Source: Apostichopus japonicus
Taxonomy: Eukaryota > Echinodermata > Holothuroidea > Aspidochirotida > Stichopodidae
DNA length: 64,000 nt
Reading direction: 5' to 3'
NCBI RefSeq assembly: GCF_037975245.1
Contig: NC_092565.1
Coordinates: 7,248,999-7,312,998, forward strand
Numbering within the stretch: the stretch's first letter is position 1; every line of letters begins with the position of its first letter. This document shows, one piece after another, positions 27,901-33,599 of the stretch. A model generated the notes under the pieces. That model searched no databases. It was not told the origin of the DNA and was given only the letters and a program-made list of their open reading frames with translations. The position numbers were made by a program, and so were the translations under genes.

Positions 27901-28123
27901 ATTAACAAATAAGATTAATTTTTCTGTCTATTTTTCTTTTTCTATAGCTGTGGTGATATACCCTGGATATCATGTGGTTCCGTTGGAATGCGCCCGTCTG
28001 TTCTTGCAGAGGAATTACTGTAACTTTCACGGAGGATGTCTGCAAGATTCAGAAGGAACACGTTGTTCCTGTGACCCGGGGTACGATGGTCAACAATGTG
28101 AGATTGAACTGGACGACGAATAG
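804..28123 (+). CDS. Secreted multi-EGF protein gene, 3' part (37 exons; joined CDS with introns)
   Basis: Thirty-seven exons, listed separately below, join in frame to about 1,555 residues and a TAG stop. The 5' exons, start codon and signal peptide lie before the window. Each exon encodes one six-cysteine EGF domain (C-x4-C-x5-C-x8-13-C-x-C-x8-C) and every internal exon begins and ends in phase 1, the classic exon-shuffling layout. No LNR, DSL, laminin G, transmembrane or cytoplasmic segment follows the EGFs, so the product is probably secreted or matrix-bound, or adhesive. Fibropellin- or Notch-ectodomain-like naming is possible by similarity of single domains, but no orthology is claimed. 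The domains lack the D-x-D/N-E-C calcium-binding signature. Domain classes A-B-C-D repeat in order about eight times. Confidence 0.9.
1100..1690. repeat. Intron stretch enriched in TTGACA / TTGTCAA words
   Basis: The first complete intron carries about twenty occurrences of GACAA, TGTCAA or TTGACA on both strands over 600 bases. Spacing is irregular. It could be a decayed minisatellite or a cluster of binding sites; there is no coding potential. Confidence 0.4.
1970..2092 (+). CDS. EGF exon 2 (type B)
   Basis: 41 codons, phase 1-1, CAG acceptor and g|GTAAGT donor. Type B signature CHYSPC followed by CQNAGFCED, ending CELGG. C5-C6 is [10 protein letters not shown]. Confidence 0.92.
2586..2714 (+). 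CDS. EGF exon 3 (type C)
   Basis: 43 codons, phase 1-1, TTTCAG acceptor and g|GTAATT donor. Type C signature [12 protein letters not shown] with CDAEPC at C1-C2 and YGKDCEEQ at the end. Confidence 0.9.
3080..3170. repeat. TA-rich microsatellite in intron
   Basis: Two interrupted runs of TA dinucleotides inside the intron between EGF exons 3 and 4. Confidence 0.75.
3294..3419 (+). CDS. EGF exon 4 (type D)
   Basis: 42 codons, phase 1-1. CDSSPC fits the O-glucose consensus C-x-S-x-P-C and CQNGGTC fits the O-fucose consensus C-x4-S/T-C. The donor g|GTTGGT is weak compared with its neighbours, so this exon could be spliced less efficiently. Confidence 0.87.
3925..4041 (+). CDS. EGF exon 5 (type A)
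   Basis: 39 codons, phase 1-1, ACAG acceptor after a CCT-rich tract and c|GTAAGT donor. CSSVTC, CENGGIC and the type A run YYYGEMC. Confidence 0.92.
4563..4685 (+). CDS. EGF exon 6 (type B)
   Basis: 41 codons, phase 1-1, TAG acceptor and g|GTCAGT donor. CHYSPC, CLNDGFC, then [12 protein letters not shown], ending CQLGG as in other type B exons. Confidence 0.92.
5047..5175 (+). CDS. EGF exon 7 (type C)
   Basis: 43 codons, phase 1-1. CTSEPC (O-glucose consensus) and CGNGGTC (O-fucose consensus), then YNSGDY and YYGENCEDE as in other type C exons. Confidence 0.92.
5591..5713 (+). CDS. EGF exon 8 (type D)
   Basis: 41 codons, phase 1-1, TTAG acceptor downstream of a TA microsatellite and g|GTATGT donor. 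CDTHPC, CRNGGTC (O-fucose consensus), [14 protein letters not shown]. Confidence 0.92.
5770..6175. repeat. Degenerate AAC/ACG trinucleotide-rich intron
   Basis: About 400 bases dominated by AAC, ACA and ACG triplets, which produce long spurious valine/cysteine-rich frames on the minus strand. Purely simple-sequence; no coding meaning. Confidence 0.7.
6282..6401 (+). CDS. EGF exon 9 (type A)
   Basis: 40 codons, phase 1-1, ACAG acceptor and c|GTGAGT donor. CLVTPC, CANNGIC, and the type A run YYYGDRC. Its donor starts the degenerate tandem repeat that follows. Confidence 0.92.
6400..6650 (+). repeat. Degenerate tandem repeat starting at a 5' splice site
   Basis: From the donor of EGF exon 9 onward the segment TGAGTACA recurs four to five times at intervals of about 40-70 bases, followed each time by related text (ATAACT, TATAGATC, CCAG). 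It looks like an old, diverged minisatellite whose unit includes the 5' splice site. Confidence 0.55.
6724..6846 (+). CDS. EGF exon 10 (type B)
   Basis: 41 codons, phase 1-1. [29 protein letters not shown]. First member of the five-exon block (10-14) that was duplicated as exons 15-19; closest partner is exon 15. Confidence 0.92.
7393..7521 (+). CDS. EGF exon 11 (type C)
   Basis: 43 codons, phase 1-1. Begins [18 protein letters not shown] and continues YQSSDLS; nearly identical to exon 16 at both DNA and protein level. CNGDGTC fits the O-fucose consensus. Confidence 0.93.
8260..8375 (+). pseudogene. Truncated duplicate of EGF exon 12 start (pseudo-exon)
   Basis: The 3' splice region and first 30 or so coding bases of exon 12 occur twice. 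The upstream copy has TAG acceptor, [11 protein letters not shown]-like coding, then breaks off (ATGTGGCAATTTTAC) and runs into the copied intron end (CGCCAAACTT, CTCCCTTACACTC). It lacks C3-C6 and a usable donor, so it cannot make an EGF domain. Confidence 0.7.
8407..8523 (+). CDS. EGF exon 12 (type D)
   Basis: 39 codons, phase 1-1, TAG acceptor and g|GTAAGT donor. CEAAPC, CQNGGTC (O-fucose consensus), [14 protein letters not shown]. Paralog of exon 17. A truncated duplicate of its 5' end lies about 95 bases upstream. Confidence 0.93.
9075..9194 (+). CDS. EGF exon 13 (type A)
   Basis: 40 codons, phase 1-1, ACAG acceptor and t|GTAAGT donor. CSSSSC, CENDGLC, and [10 protein letters not shown], the same type A ending as exon 18, its duplicate. 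Confidence 0.93.
9572..9694 (+). CDS. EGF exon 14 (type B)
   Basis: 41 codons, phase 1-1. [32 protein letters not shown]. Last exon of the ancestral duplicated block; the next exon is again type B, marking the duplication junction. Paralog of exon 19. Confidence 0.92.
10352..10474 (+). CDS. EGF exon 15 (type B, duplicate of exon 10)
   Basis: 41 codons, phase 1-1, TTTTAG acceptor and g|GTAATA donor. The usual CHYSPC is replaced by CLNGVC, the rest matches exon 10 ([23 protein letters not shown]). Out of order for the A-B-C-D cycle: it follows another type B exon. Its 3' end and donor are the first unit of a 39-bp tandem array. Confidence 0.92.
10452..10968 (+). repeat. 39-bp minisatellite copied from exon end plus 5' splice site
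   Basis: Twelve to thirteen copies of a 39-base unit: about 23 bases of exon 15 end (coding SGTNCEFG), the donor GGTAATA and short intron sequence. Because 39 is a multiple of three, the exon frame stays open through the array to a TGA at 10,801-10,803. Each copy offers a potential donor. The intron after the paralogous exon 10 starts with the same GGTAATAATAT but is not amplified. Confidence 0.9.
11413..11541 (+). CDS. EGF exon 16 (type C, duplicate of exon 11)
   Basis: 43 codons, phase 1-1. [18 protein letters not shown] and YQSSDLSNY, differing from exon 11 by few substitutions. CNGEGTC fits the O-fucose consensus. Confidence 0.93.
12360..12482 (+). CDS. EGF exon 17 (type D, duplicate of exon 12)
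   Basis: 41 codons, phase 1-1. The AAAG acceptor was chosen over a downstream ACAG because it keeps the frame and aligns [10 protein letters not shown] with exon 12. CQNGGTC (O-fucose consensus), [14 protein letters not shown]. The donor g|GTAAGA starts the 20-bp array that follows. Confidence 0.92.
12471..12890 (+). repeat. 20-bp minisatellite copied from exon 17 end plus 5' splice site
   Basis: About 21 head-to-tail copies of a 20-base unit made of the last exon bases (GTGAATACAG) and the donor region (GGGTAAGAGT), with single-base variants. Every unit repeats a strong donor GGTAAGAG. Twenty is not a multiple of three, so use of a later donor would usually shift the frame. It also creates long artificial frames on the minus strand. 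Confidence 0.95.
13201..13320 (+). CDS. EGF exon 18 (type A, duplicate of exon 13)
   Basis: 40 codons, phase 1-1. CASSPC (O-glucose consensus), [21 protein letters not shown]; nearly the same ending as exon 13. Confidence 0.93.
13956..14078 (+). CDS. EGF exon 19 (type B, duplicate of exon 14)
   Basis: 41 codons, phase 1-1, CAG acceptor and g|GTATGT donor. [32 protein letters not shown]. Ends the duplicated five-exon block. Confidence 0.92.
   Translation, partial: CSLHATTVLVKMGPFVKMPQTAKITRAIVYGVTLAYIVND
14555..14686 (+). CDS. EGF exon 20 (type C)
   Basis: 44 codons, phase 1-1. One extra residue between C1 and C2 (CLIGSPC). Type C core [12 protein letters not shown], then FYGTQC. Confidence 0.9.
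15390..15512 (+). CDS. EGF exon 21 (type D)
   Basis: 41 codons, phase 1-1, GCAG acceptor and g|GTGAGT donor. CDSNPC (O-glucose) and CAHDGTC (O-fucose), [10 protein letters not shown]. Confidence 0.92.
15962..16084 (+). CDS. EGF exon 22 (type A)
   Basis: 41 codons, phase 1-1. CSSQPC (O-glucose consensus), a longer C2-C3 loop (CAPGKGVC), and YYHGQNC in place of the usual YYYG. Confidence 0.9.
17210..17332 (+). CDS. EGF exon 23 (type B)
   Basis: 41 codons, phase 1-1, CTCAG acceptor after a long T tract. [32 protein letters not shown]. Confidence 0.92.
17372..17720. mobile_element. Possible short hAT-like element in intron
   Basis: Starts CAGGGATTTACGCAGGGGG and ends GGCTCAACCCTG, giving CAGGG...CCCTG termini with G- and C-rich interiors near each end. 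Flanks ATAATCAT and ATCACCAT match at six of eight positions, but lie in a CAT microsatellite, so the target duplication is uncertain. No transposase. Confidence 0.4.
18430..18558 (+). CDS. EGF exon 24 (type C)
   Basis: 43 codons, phase 1-1. CTEGTC, CQNNGLC, then [11 protein letters not shown] and YYGSTCEY. Donor g|GTAACG. Confidence 0.91.
18885..19007 (+). CDS. EGF exon 25 (type D)
   Basis: 41 codons, phase 1-1, ATAG acceptor and g|GTGAGT donor. CAADPC, CQNGATC (O-fucose consensus), [14 protein letters not shown]. Confidence 0.92.
19507..19623 (+). CDS. EGF exon 26 (type A)
   Basis: 39 codons, phase 1-1. [23 protein letters not shown]. The C3-C4 loop is short, as in exon 5. Confidence 0.92.
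20335..20457 (+). CDS. EGF exon 27 (type B)
   Basis: 41 codons, phase 1-1, GCAG acceptor and g|GTAAGA donor. [28 protein letters not shown]. Confidence 0.92.
20600..20830 (+). repeat. Possible tRNA-derived SINE-like repeat
   Basis: Contains a good tRNA B-box-like core (GTGGGTTCGCACCC) after a degenerate A-box region, followed by non-tRNA sequence and A-rich text. Acceptor stem and cloverleaf are not preserved, so not a functional tRNA. Confidence 0.35.
21534..21662 (+). CDS. EGF exon 28 (type C)
   Basis: 43 codons, phase 1-1, ACAG acceptor and g|GTAAAA donor. [33 protein letters not shown]. Confidence 0.92.
21937..22053 (+). CDS. EGF exon 29 (type D)
   Basis: 39 codons, phase 1-1, TTAG acceptor and g|GTAAGC donor. 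CDSNPC (O-glucose consensus), [21 protein letters not shown]. Confidence 0.92.
22545..22667 (+). CDS. EGF exon 30 (type A)
   Basis: 41 codons, phase 1-1, TAAG acceptor after an ATT-rich tract and t|GTAAGT donor. [24 protein letters not shown]. Confidence 0.91.
23261..23383 (+). CDS. EGF exon 31 (type B)
   Basis: 41 codons, phase 1-1. [16 protein letters not shown] (O-fucose consensus, unusual for type B), [10 protein letters not shown]. Donor g|GTCAGT. Confidence 0.93.
23570..23964. mobile_element. Non-autonomous hAT-family element with 8-bp target duplication
   Basis: Inverted termini CAGGGTTGTCCAACCT and AGGTTGGACAACCCTG bound a 395-bp insertion with the CCTACGGCCCGCGGGCC-type subterminal motif seen in many hAT MITEs. 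Flanks are TGTTAAAT (23,562-23,569) and TGTTAAAC (23,965-23,972), a 7/8 match expected of an 8-bp duplication. No transposase, so non-autonomous. Confidence 0.85.
23985..24155 (+). mobile_element. LINE 3' tail fragment (same family as 33.6 and 45.4 kb)
   Basis: Decodes to a [14 protein letters not shown]-like C-terminus on the + strand followed by the same 3' tail (GGTCCTTGATGGGGACTTGA... CCTCCTGATCC) found in reverse orientation at 33.6 and 45.4 kb. It abuts the hAT-like element. Only the last part of a jockey/CR1-like reverse transcriptase remains. Confidence 0.65.
24435..24566 (+). CDS. EGF exon 32 (type C)
   Basis: 44 codons, phase 1-1, ACAG acceptor and g|GTGAGT donor. CEDVPC, CLNGGSC (O-fucose consensus), [18 protein letters not shown]. 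Confidence 0.91.
24827..24949 (+). CDS. EGF exon 33 (type D-like)
   Basis: 41 codons, phase 1-1. CNSNPC (O-glucose consensus), [17 protein letters not shown]. Closes the eighth A-B-C-D cycle; after it the regular order stops. Confidence 0.92.
25436..25555 (+). CDS. EGF exon 34
   Basis: 40 codons, phase 1-1, TCCAG acceptor and g|GTAGGT donor. CQTQPC, CLNDGTC (O-fucose consensus), HYGENCEYE. Outside the four-type cycle. Confidence 0.92.
25783..25911 (+). CDS. EGF exon 35
   Basis: 43 codons, phase 1-1, GCAG acceptor and g|GTAAAT donor. CDVSPC, CQNGGSC (O-fucose consensus), [10 protein letters not shown]. Confidence 0.92.
26170..26516. mobile_element. Non-autonomous hAT-like element with 8-bp target duplication
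   Basis: Termini CAGTGGCGGAGC and GCTCTGCCACTG enclose 347 bases. Flanks TTGGCAAC (26,162-26,169) and TTGTCAAC (26,517-26,524) match at 7 of 8 positions. The internal ACGCTCTGTGCCAACC / GGTGGCGCT stretch is related to part of the 55.7-56.9 kb element. No transposase. Confidence 0.8.
26557..26625 (-). repeat. tRNA-like / SINE head
   Basis: On the minus strand it reads GGGAGTGTAGCTCAGTGGTT (A box) ... CCCAGTTCGAGTCATTCC (B box), total about 68 bases. The acceptor stem pairs only partly, so this is a tRNA-derived element or pseudogene rather than a working tRNA. Confidence 0.55.
26662..26817 (+). CDS. EGF exon 36 with acidic linker
   Basis: 52 codons, phase 1-1, TTAG acceptor and a|GTGAGT donor. 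CFSSPC (O-glucose consensus), [17 protein letters not shown], then a non-EGF acidic linker [12 protein letters not shown]. The only internal exon with sequence beyond a single EGF domain. Confidence 0.92.
27948..28123 (+). CDS. Terminal EGF exon 37 with stop
   Basis: 2 bases plus 57 codons and TAG. C1-C2 loop of nine residues, then [20 protein letters not shown] and an acidic tail IELDDE. Loop lengths differ from all other EGFs here and resemble growth-factor-type EGF modules. No hydrophobic segment follows, so no membrane anchor is encoded in this exon. Confidence 0.88.
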
Positions 28124-28480
28124 GCCCAGCGCTGGTTTCAAATCGTCTATAGAGATCTGTAGTTTTGTTATAATTGAAAACAATAAGATCACTAATAATA
28201 ATAACAATAATAGTAATACAAAAAATAATAACATGAAATCGAGTAATCAGTTTATATAGTCGTCAGCTTTAAATGTTATCATATCCCTTTTTTTAGTTTT
28301 AGTTATATGTTTATACTTCTTAATATTCCTCATTATTTTAACCATTTCTGGAAAAGTCCATTTTTCTTGGGCAATCTCTACTGTTTTGTCTCAGACTTAA
28401 GTTCCGATACTTCAAAGGTAATTACCTACATTCGAGACAGTATATCATAGATTGGGGACAATAAAAATCATAAAAGAAAC
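28124..28480 (+). terminator. 3' UTR and candidate polyadenylation signal
   Basis: Non-coding, AT-rich, with ATA/AAT repeats after the stop. AATAAA at 28,460-28,465 is a plausible poly(A) signal; further AATAAA motifs occur near 29,010-29,035. Confidence 0.5.
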
Positions 28481-29083
28481 CTGAAGGGTAGGGATGGTGG
28501 GGGGGGGGGTTGAGAGGGGGTAGAGTTGGGAGAGGACAATATGGCCTGGTGATGGGATCTGCTAGGCCAGTAACCCTTACATGATAATAAGATAAATGGA
28601 AATAATTATTTCAAGGAATTCTTTGTAAGGAAGAATATTTTTAGTACTAACCGTATTACTTTGCTATGTAAGGTTACAATCCCCTCAATGTAAACATGGT
28701 CTGTGTAACGAAGAATTCCAAATTAAGGAATGGGCGTTGTTACGATGACATTTTCTGGAGTAATACATTTTTTTCTCCCATTTTTGCTTACCGGGTTATA
28801 TAACTTTTGGGATTGTTAAACATGACACAGCTTCCCTCAGCATGATGTCAATTTGAATACACTACATATAAACTTTATTCAACAGAAAAAAACCACCGCA
28901 GTCAGCTCGTTGTTGAATTGTTTCTACTTTGTGGTAATAACTACATGAAAAAAATATTGGCTGTAATATCACACCTTTATGATTTGTTCATAATCTTCCT
29001 GCACTAAAATAAACATTGAAAAACAGCAAAATAAATGCATGAATCTTGTTTCTTGTTTTAAAACATAAAAATATACATCAACA

Positions 29084-29117
<34 letters not shown>

Positions 29118-30040
29118 TATCTGTTCAGATTTTGAAAGTTTATATTTCTCATGAATAAATTTACTTTGATACATACCAATAATGTTGCACAAAATTTCAT
29201 CTATGGACAGTAAAACCTCCTTCAACCAGAACAGACCGGTCAAAATTGCACGAGTAGAGGGAGGTATGATGAAGAATGGTGGTCAGGGAATTTTTGAAAA
29301 TTCAGACAGTTAATATATTGATAATATATTGATATGATGTGATATCTGCTGTTTGCTTTAAAAATTCGAATAATTGAAATGAGACTGAAAATAGTAACTA
29401 TTATTTTTTTATTGTGCAATGCTCCACCAGTGGCGTAATGATGACCCTGGGTCTCCTGGCCCAAAGGAGCCCCCTATCAGGAGGTCCAAGCAAGGGCTTC
29501 CCCAGAAATGTTTACAAGGGGGGAGGGATCAGTAGGTCAAAATGTGTAACACACTACTTGATACTATCTAAGCGTAGCACCACCATCGTTGGCGCAGAGC
29601 GTACGACAATTTTTTTGCCAAAATATACTCCTAGATCGTCGGAAAAGACACTTCCTGTTCAAGTTGCATTTACACAACGCTTATTTTGAGATCTCATGTC
29701 TTACGTTTGACTTTCAATAATTTCAGTAATGCATTATGGGTCCGTATGCAATGAATATAACTAGAGAACTGTTGGTTGAGGGAAATTGAAATGTCAAATG
29801 CTTCAATTTTTCTTTAAATTTTTATTTTCCAGGGGGGAGTGGGCAAGTGCCCCCTTCCCTACTGTATGGAGTATAATGGAGACAACTACAAATACAGTCA
29901 TCAAACCTTAGCATAGGCCTAATTTCGGCTGAAACTTTGTCTCCATCTCAGCCTAATTTCATGTGCCTTTTTACTTACCAGGTACAACGAAGGCATCTTT
30001 ATTCTTACCTTTTATTATTATATTTATATGAAAGCCCTCC
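28481..30040. other. Intergenic spacer, no gene seen
   Basis: AT-rich, with a TA microsatellite at 29,090-29,118 and poly-G tracts. At 29,428 a sequence CAGTGGCGTAATGATGACCC looks like one terminus of a hAT-like element, but no matching right end was found. Confidence 0.5.
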
Positions 30041-30046
30041 ATGCCC

Positions 30047-30255
30047 CACACAACACCCAATTCCCAAATAAACTTCAGAGTCGTATTCAGCGTGTCGCGA
30101 ACTACCAGAAAAGATACACATTTATCGCCTTTGTGACAAAAAGTTTCTTCACCTAAAAAAAAAGTAAGACCAAAAAACTTTTACGACTAACAAAGGTATC
30201 AAACCTTTCATTGTCCCAAAAAGTTTTTCGGTTTTCTATTGTTCCTCTGAAGTTG
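30047..30255 (-). repeat. Inverted partial copy of the 598-bp satellite
   Basis: Reads as the reverse complement of the satellite segment containing TCTTTTCTGGTAGTTCGCG and GAAGTTTATTTTGG, with many substitutions. It sits directly left of the direct array, forming a head-to-head arrangement. Confidence 0.65.
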
Positions 30256-33150
30256 CAAACTAAGCTTGAATTGGGTGGTGTGGGGGCGTAGGAGGCAAAA
30301 AACCTGTTTTTGCCAACCTGTTTTTGCCAATTTTTTTTACCCAAAATCGATTTCGCCCAAATTACGTAACCGGGGGTAACCGCTGATTACGAATCTGAAG
30401 TTTATTTTGGAATTGGGTGTTGTGTGGGGGCGTAGGAGGCAAAAAACCTGATTTTGCCTGCTTTCTTCCAAACCTGATTTTGCCAAAATTTACCCCAAAT
30501 CGATTTCGCCCAAATGACGTAACCGGGGGTAACCGGGGGTAACCGATGCTCAGGAGCCCAAATCTGCAACTCCCAGGTCCATATCTGCTTCCGTTCGGGA
30601 GATACGTGGTCCCAAAGGACCCGATAGAAATACGTGTTCTTTATAAGTGCAAAATTTGGAAAACACCCTCTTTTCAACCCCCTCTCTTGTCCTCTCTGAA
30701 ACACCCATCGACATTAAAATTAGACGTGGAATAGAAGACACCCTTGTCTTTGTTATACACCAATTTCGTGTAATTATCTGACAGGGAAAGGCTTTTTTCG
30801 CTCAGTTTTCAACTTCAGACGAACAAAAGAAAAGCGAAAAACTTTTCGGGACAACAAAAGATTTAAGCCCTTTGTTCGTCGTAAAAGTTTTTCGCTCTTC
30901 ATTTTTCTTGATCGAGGTGAAAAAAATTGTTGTCGCAAAAGCGATAAATGTGTATCTTTTCTGGTAGTTCGCGACACGCTGATTACGAATCTGAAGTTTA
31001 TTTTGGAATTGGGTGTTGTTTGGGGGCGTAGGAGGCAAAAAACCTGATTTTGCCTGCTTTTTTTCCAAAACTGTTTTTGCCAAAATTTACCCAAAATCGA
31101 CCGAAAATCGATTTCGCCCAAATAACGTAACCGGGGGTAACCGATGCTCAGGAGCCCAAATCTGCAACTCCCAGGTCCATATCTGCTTCCGTTCGGGAGA
31201 TACGTGTTCCCAAAGGACCCGATAGAAATACGTGTTCTTTATAAGTGCAAAATTTGGAAAACACCCTCTTTTCAACCCCCTCTCTTGTCCTCTCTGAAAC
31301 ACCCATCGACATTAAAATTAGACGTGGAATAGAAGACACCCTTGTCTTTGTTATACACCAATTTCGTGTAATTATCTGACCGGGAAAGGCTTTTTTCGCT
31401 CAGTTTGCAACTTCAGACGAACAAAAGAAAAGCGAAAAACTTTTCGGGACAACAAAAGATTTAAGCCCTTTGTTCGTCGTAAAAGTTTTTCGCTCTTCAT
31501 TTTTCTTGATCGAGGTGAAAAAAATTGTTGTCGCAAAAGCGATAAATGTGTATCTTTTCTGGTAGTTCGCGACACGCTGATTACGAATCTGAAGTTTATT
31601 TTGGAATTGGGTGTTGTTTGGGGGCGTAGGAGGCAAAAAACCTGATTTTGCCTGCTTTTTTTCCAAAACTGTTTTTGCCAAAATTTACCCAAAATCGACC
31701 GAAAATCGATTTCGCCCAAATAACGTAACCGGGGGTAACCGATGCTCAGGAGCCCAAATCTGCAACTCCCAGGTTCATATCTGCTTCCGTTCGGGAGATA
31801 CGTGTTCCCAAAGGACCCGATAGAAATACGTGTTCTTTATAAGTGCAAAATTTGGAAAACACCCTCTTTTCAACCCCCTCTCTTGTCCTCTCTGAAACAC
31901 CCATCGACATTAAAATTAGACGTGGAATAGAAGACACCCTTGTCTTTGTTACACACCAATTTCGTGTAATTATCTGACCGGGAAAGGCTTTTTTCGCTCA
32001 GTTTGCAACTTCAGACGAACAAAAGAAAAGCGAAAAACTTTTCGGGACAACAAAAGATTTAAGCCCTTTGTTCGTCGTAAAAGTTTTTCGCTCTTCATTT
32101 TTCTTGATCGAGGTGAAAAAAATTGTTGTCGCAAAAGCGATAAATGTGTATCTTTTCTGGTAGTTCGCGACACGCTGATTACGAATCTGAAGTTTATTTT
32201 GGAATTGGGTGTTGTTTGGGGGCGTAGGAGGCAAAAAACCTGATTTTGCCTGCTTTTTTTCCAAAACTGTTTTTGCCAAAATTTACCCAAAATCGACCGA
32301 AAATCGATTTCGCCCAAATAACGTAACCGGGGGTAACCGATGCTCAGGAGCGCAAATCTGCAACTCCCAGGTCCATATCTGCTTCCGTTCGGGAGATACG
32401 TGGTCCCAAAGGACCCGATAGAAATACGTGTTCTTTATAAGTGCAAAATTTGGAAAACACCCTCTTTTCAACCCCCTCTCTTGTCCTCTCTGAAACACCC
32501 ATCGACATTAAAATTAGACGTGGAATAGAAGACACCCTTGTCTTTGTTATACACCAATTTCGTGTAATTATCTGACCGGGAAAGGCTTTTTTCGCTCTGT
32601 TTGCAACTTCAGACGAACAAAAGAAAAGCGAAAAACTTTTCGGGACAACAAAAGGTTTAAGCCCTTTGTTCGTCGTAAAAGTTTTTCGCTCTTCATTTTA
32701 CTTGATCGAGGTGAAAAAAATTGTTGTCGCAAAAGCGATAAATGTGTATCTTTTCTGGTAGTTCGCGACACGCTGATTACGAATCTGAAGTTTATTTTGG
32801 AATTGGGTGTTGTGTGGGGGCGTAGGAGGCAAAAAACCTGATTTTGCCTGCTTTTTTTCCAAACCTGTTTTTGCCAAAATTTACCCAAAATCGACCGAAA
32901 ATCGATTTCGCCCAAATGACGTAACCGGGGGTAACCGATGCTCAGGAGCCCAAATCTGCAACTCCCAGGTCCATATCTGCTTCCGTTCGGGAGATACGTG
33001 GTCCCAAACGACCCGATAGAAATACGTGTTCTTTATAAGTGCAAAATTTGGAAAACACCCTCTTTTCAGCCCCTCTCTTCCTCTCTGACAGTCCTCTCTG
33101 AAACACCCATCGACATTAAAATTAGACGTGGAGTAGAAGACACTCTGCGT
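30255..33150 (+). repeat. 598-bp tandem satellite, about 4.6 copies
   Basis: The motif GATGCTCAGGAGCCCAAATC (C/G variant in one copy) recurs at about 30,544, 31,142, 31,740, 32,338 and 32,936, a period of exactly 598. Copies differ by only scattered bases. Each unit has a hairpin (GCGAAAAACTTTT ... AAAAGTTTTTCGC), the phrase ACCGGGGGTAACC and short repeated frames on both strands that are artefacts of duplication. The right end is degenerate. A truncated copy precedes the first full one. Confidence 0.95.
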
Positions 33151-33182
33151 TTTCTTGCCCTCCACTTCTAATATTTCTACTT

Positions 33183-33373
33183 CAGAATGGAAGGAGGAAA
33201 TCGCAAAAGATCAAAAAGCTCTCTCTGGGTCTTGAACTCATGACAGCGTGTTCGTCTGTCACTCTCCAGTCCAAAGCACTAACCACTGCGCCACAGCAAC
33301 TGTTGAGAAATAATGCTCGTTTCTAATAATACAACTCAAGAATGAAAGGAGGAAATCGCAAAAGATCAAAATG
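33183..33373 (-). repeat. tRNA-derived element between 32-bp direct repeats
   Basis: Minus strand 33,297-33,217 reads GCTGTGGCGCAGTGGTTAGT (A box), then CATGAGTTCAAGACCC (B box). It is flanked by two copies of a roughly 32-base sequence (GGAGGAAATCGCAAAAGATC at its core, 33,194 and 33,350). Probably a tRNA-derived SINE or a retroposed tRNA-like sequence with long target duplications. Confidence 0.6.
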
Positions 33374-33569
33374 CATCGAGGGCCCATTTCGACACTTGTT
33401 TTGCACAGTTTGCAACTTCAGAGGAACAATAGAAACCTGAAAATCTTTTACGACGAAGAAAGGTTTTCAAACCTTTTGTTGTCCCTAAAGTTTCTCGGTT
33501 TTCTATTGTTTCTCTGAAGTTGCAAACTGAGCAAAAGAAGTGTCGAGAGAGGGCGCTCGACGCATTTTG
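33369..33569. repeat. 200-bp foldback palindrome (MITE-like)
   Basis: Arms of about 100 bases pair imperfectly: AATGCATCGAGGGCCC...TTCGACACTTGTTTTGC at the left against GCAAAAGAAGTGTCGAGAGA...CTCGACGCATT at the right, through GTTTGCAACTTCAGAG in both. The inner arm is related to the hairpin of the 598-bp satellite, so this may be its parent element. Confidence 0.7.
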
Positions 33570-33599
33570 CTAGTGATACGTGATTTCAAAGTAGTCAAA

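Noticed and set aside
804-28123. Notch, Delta or Jagged ortholog
   Set aside because: No LNR, DSL, transmembrane or ankyrin segments and no calcium-binding EGF signature; only generic EGF similarity.
30402-33165. Repeated 60-115 codon frames on both strands, identical every 598 bp
   Set aside because: Identity follows from satellite duplication; no start context, splice sites or known domain.
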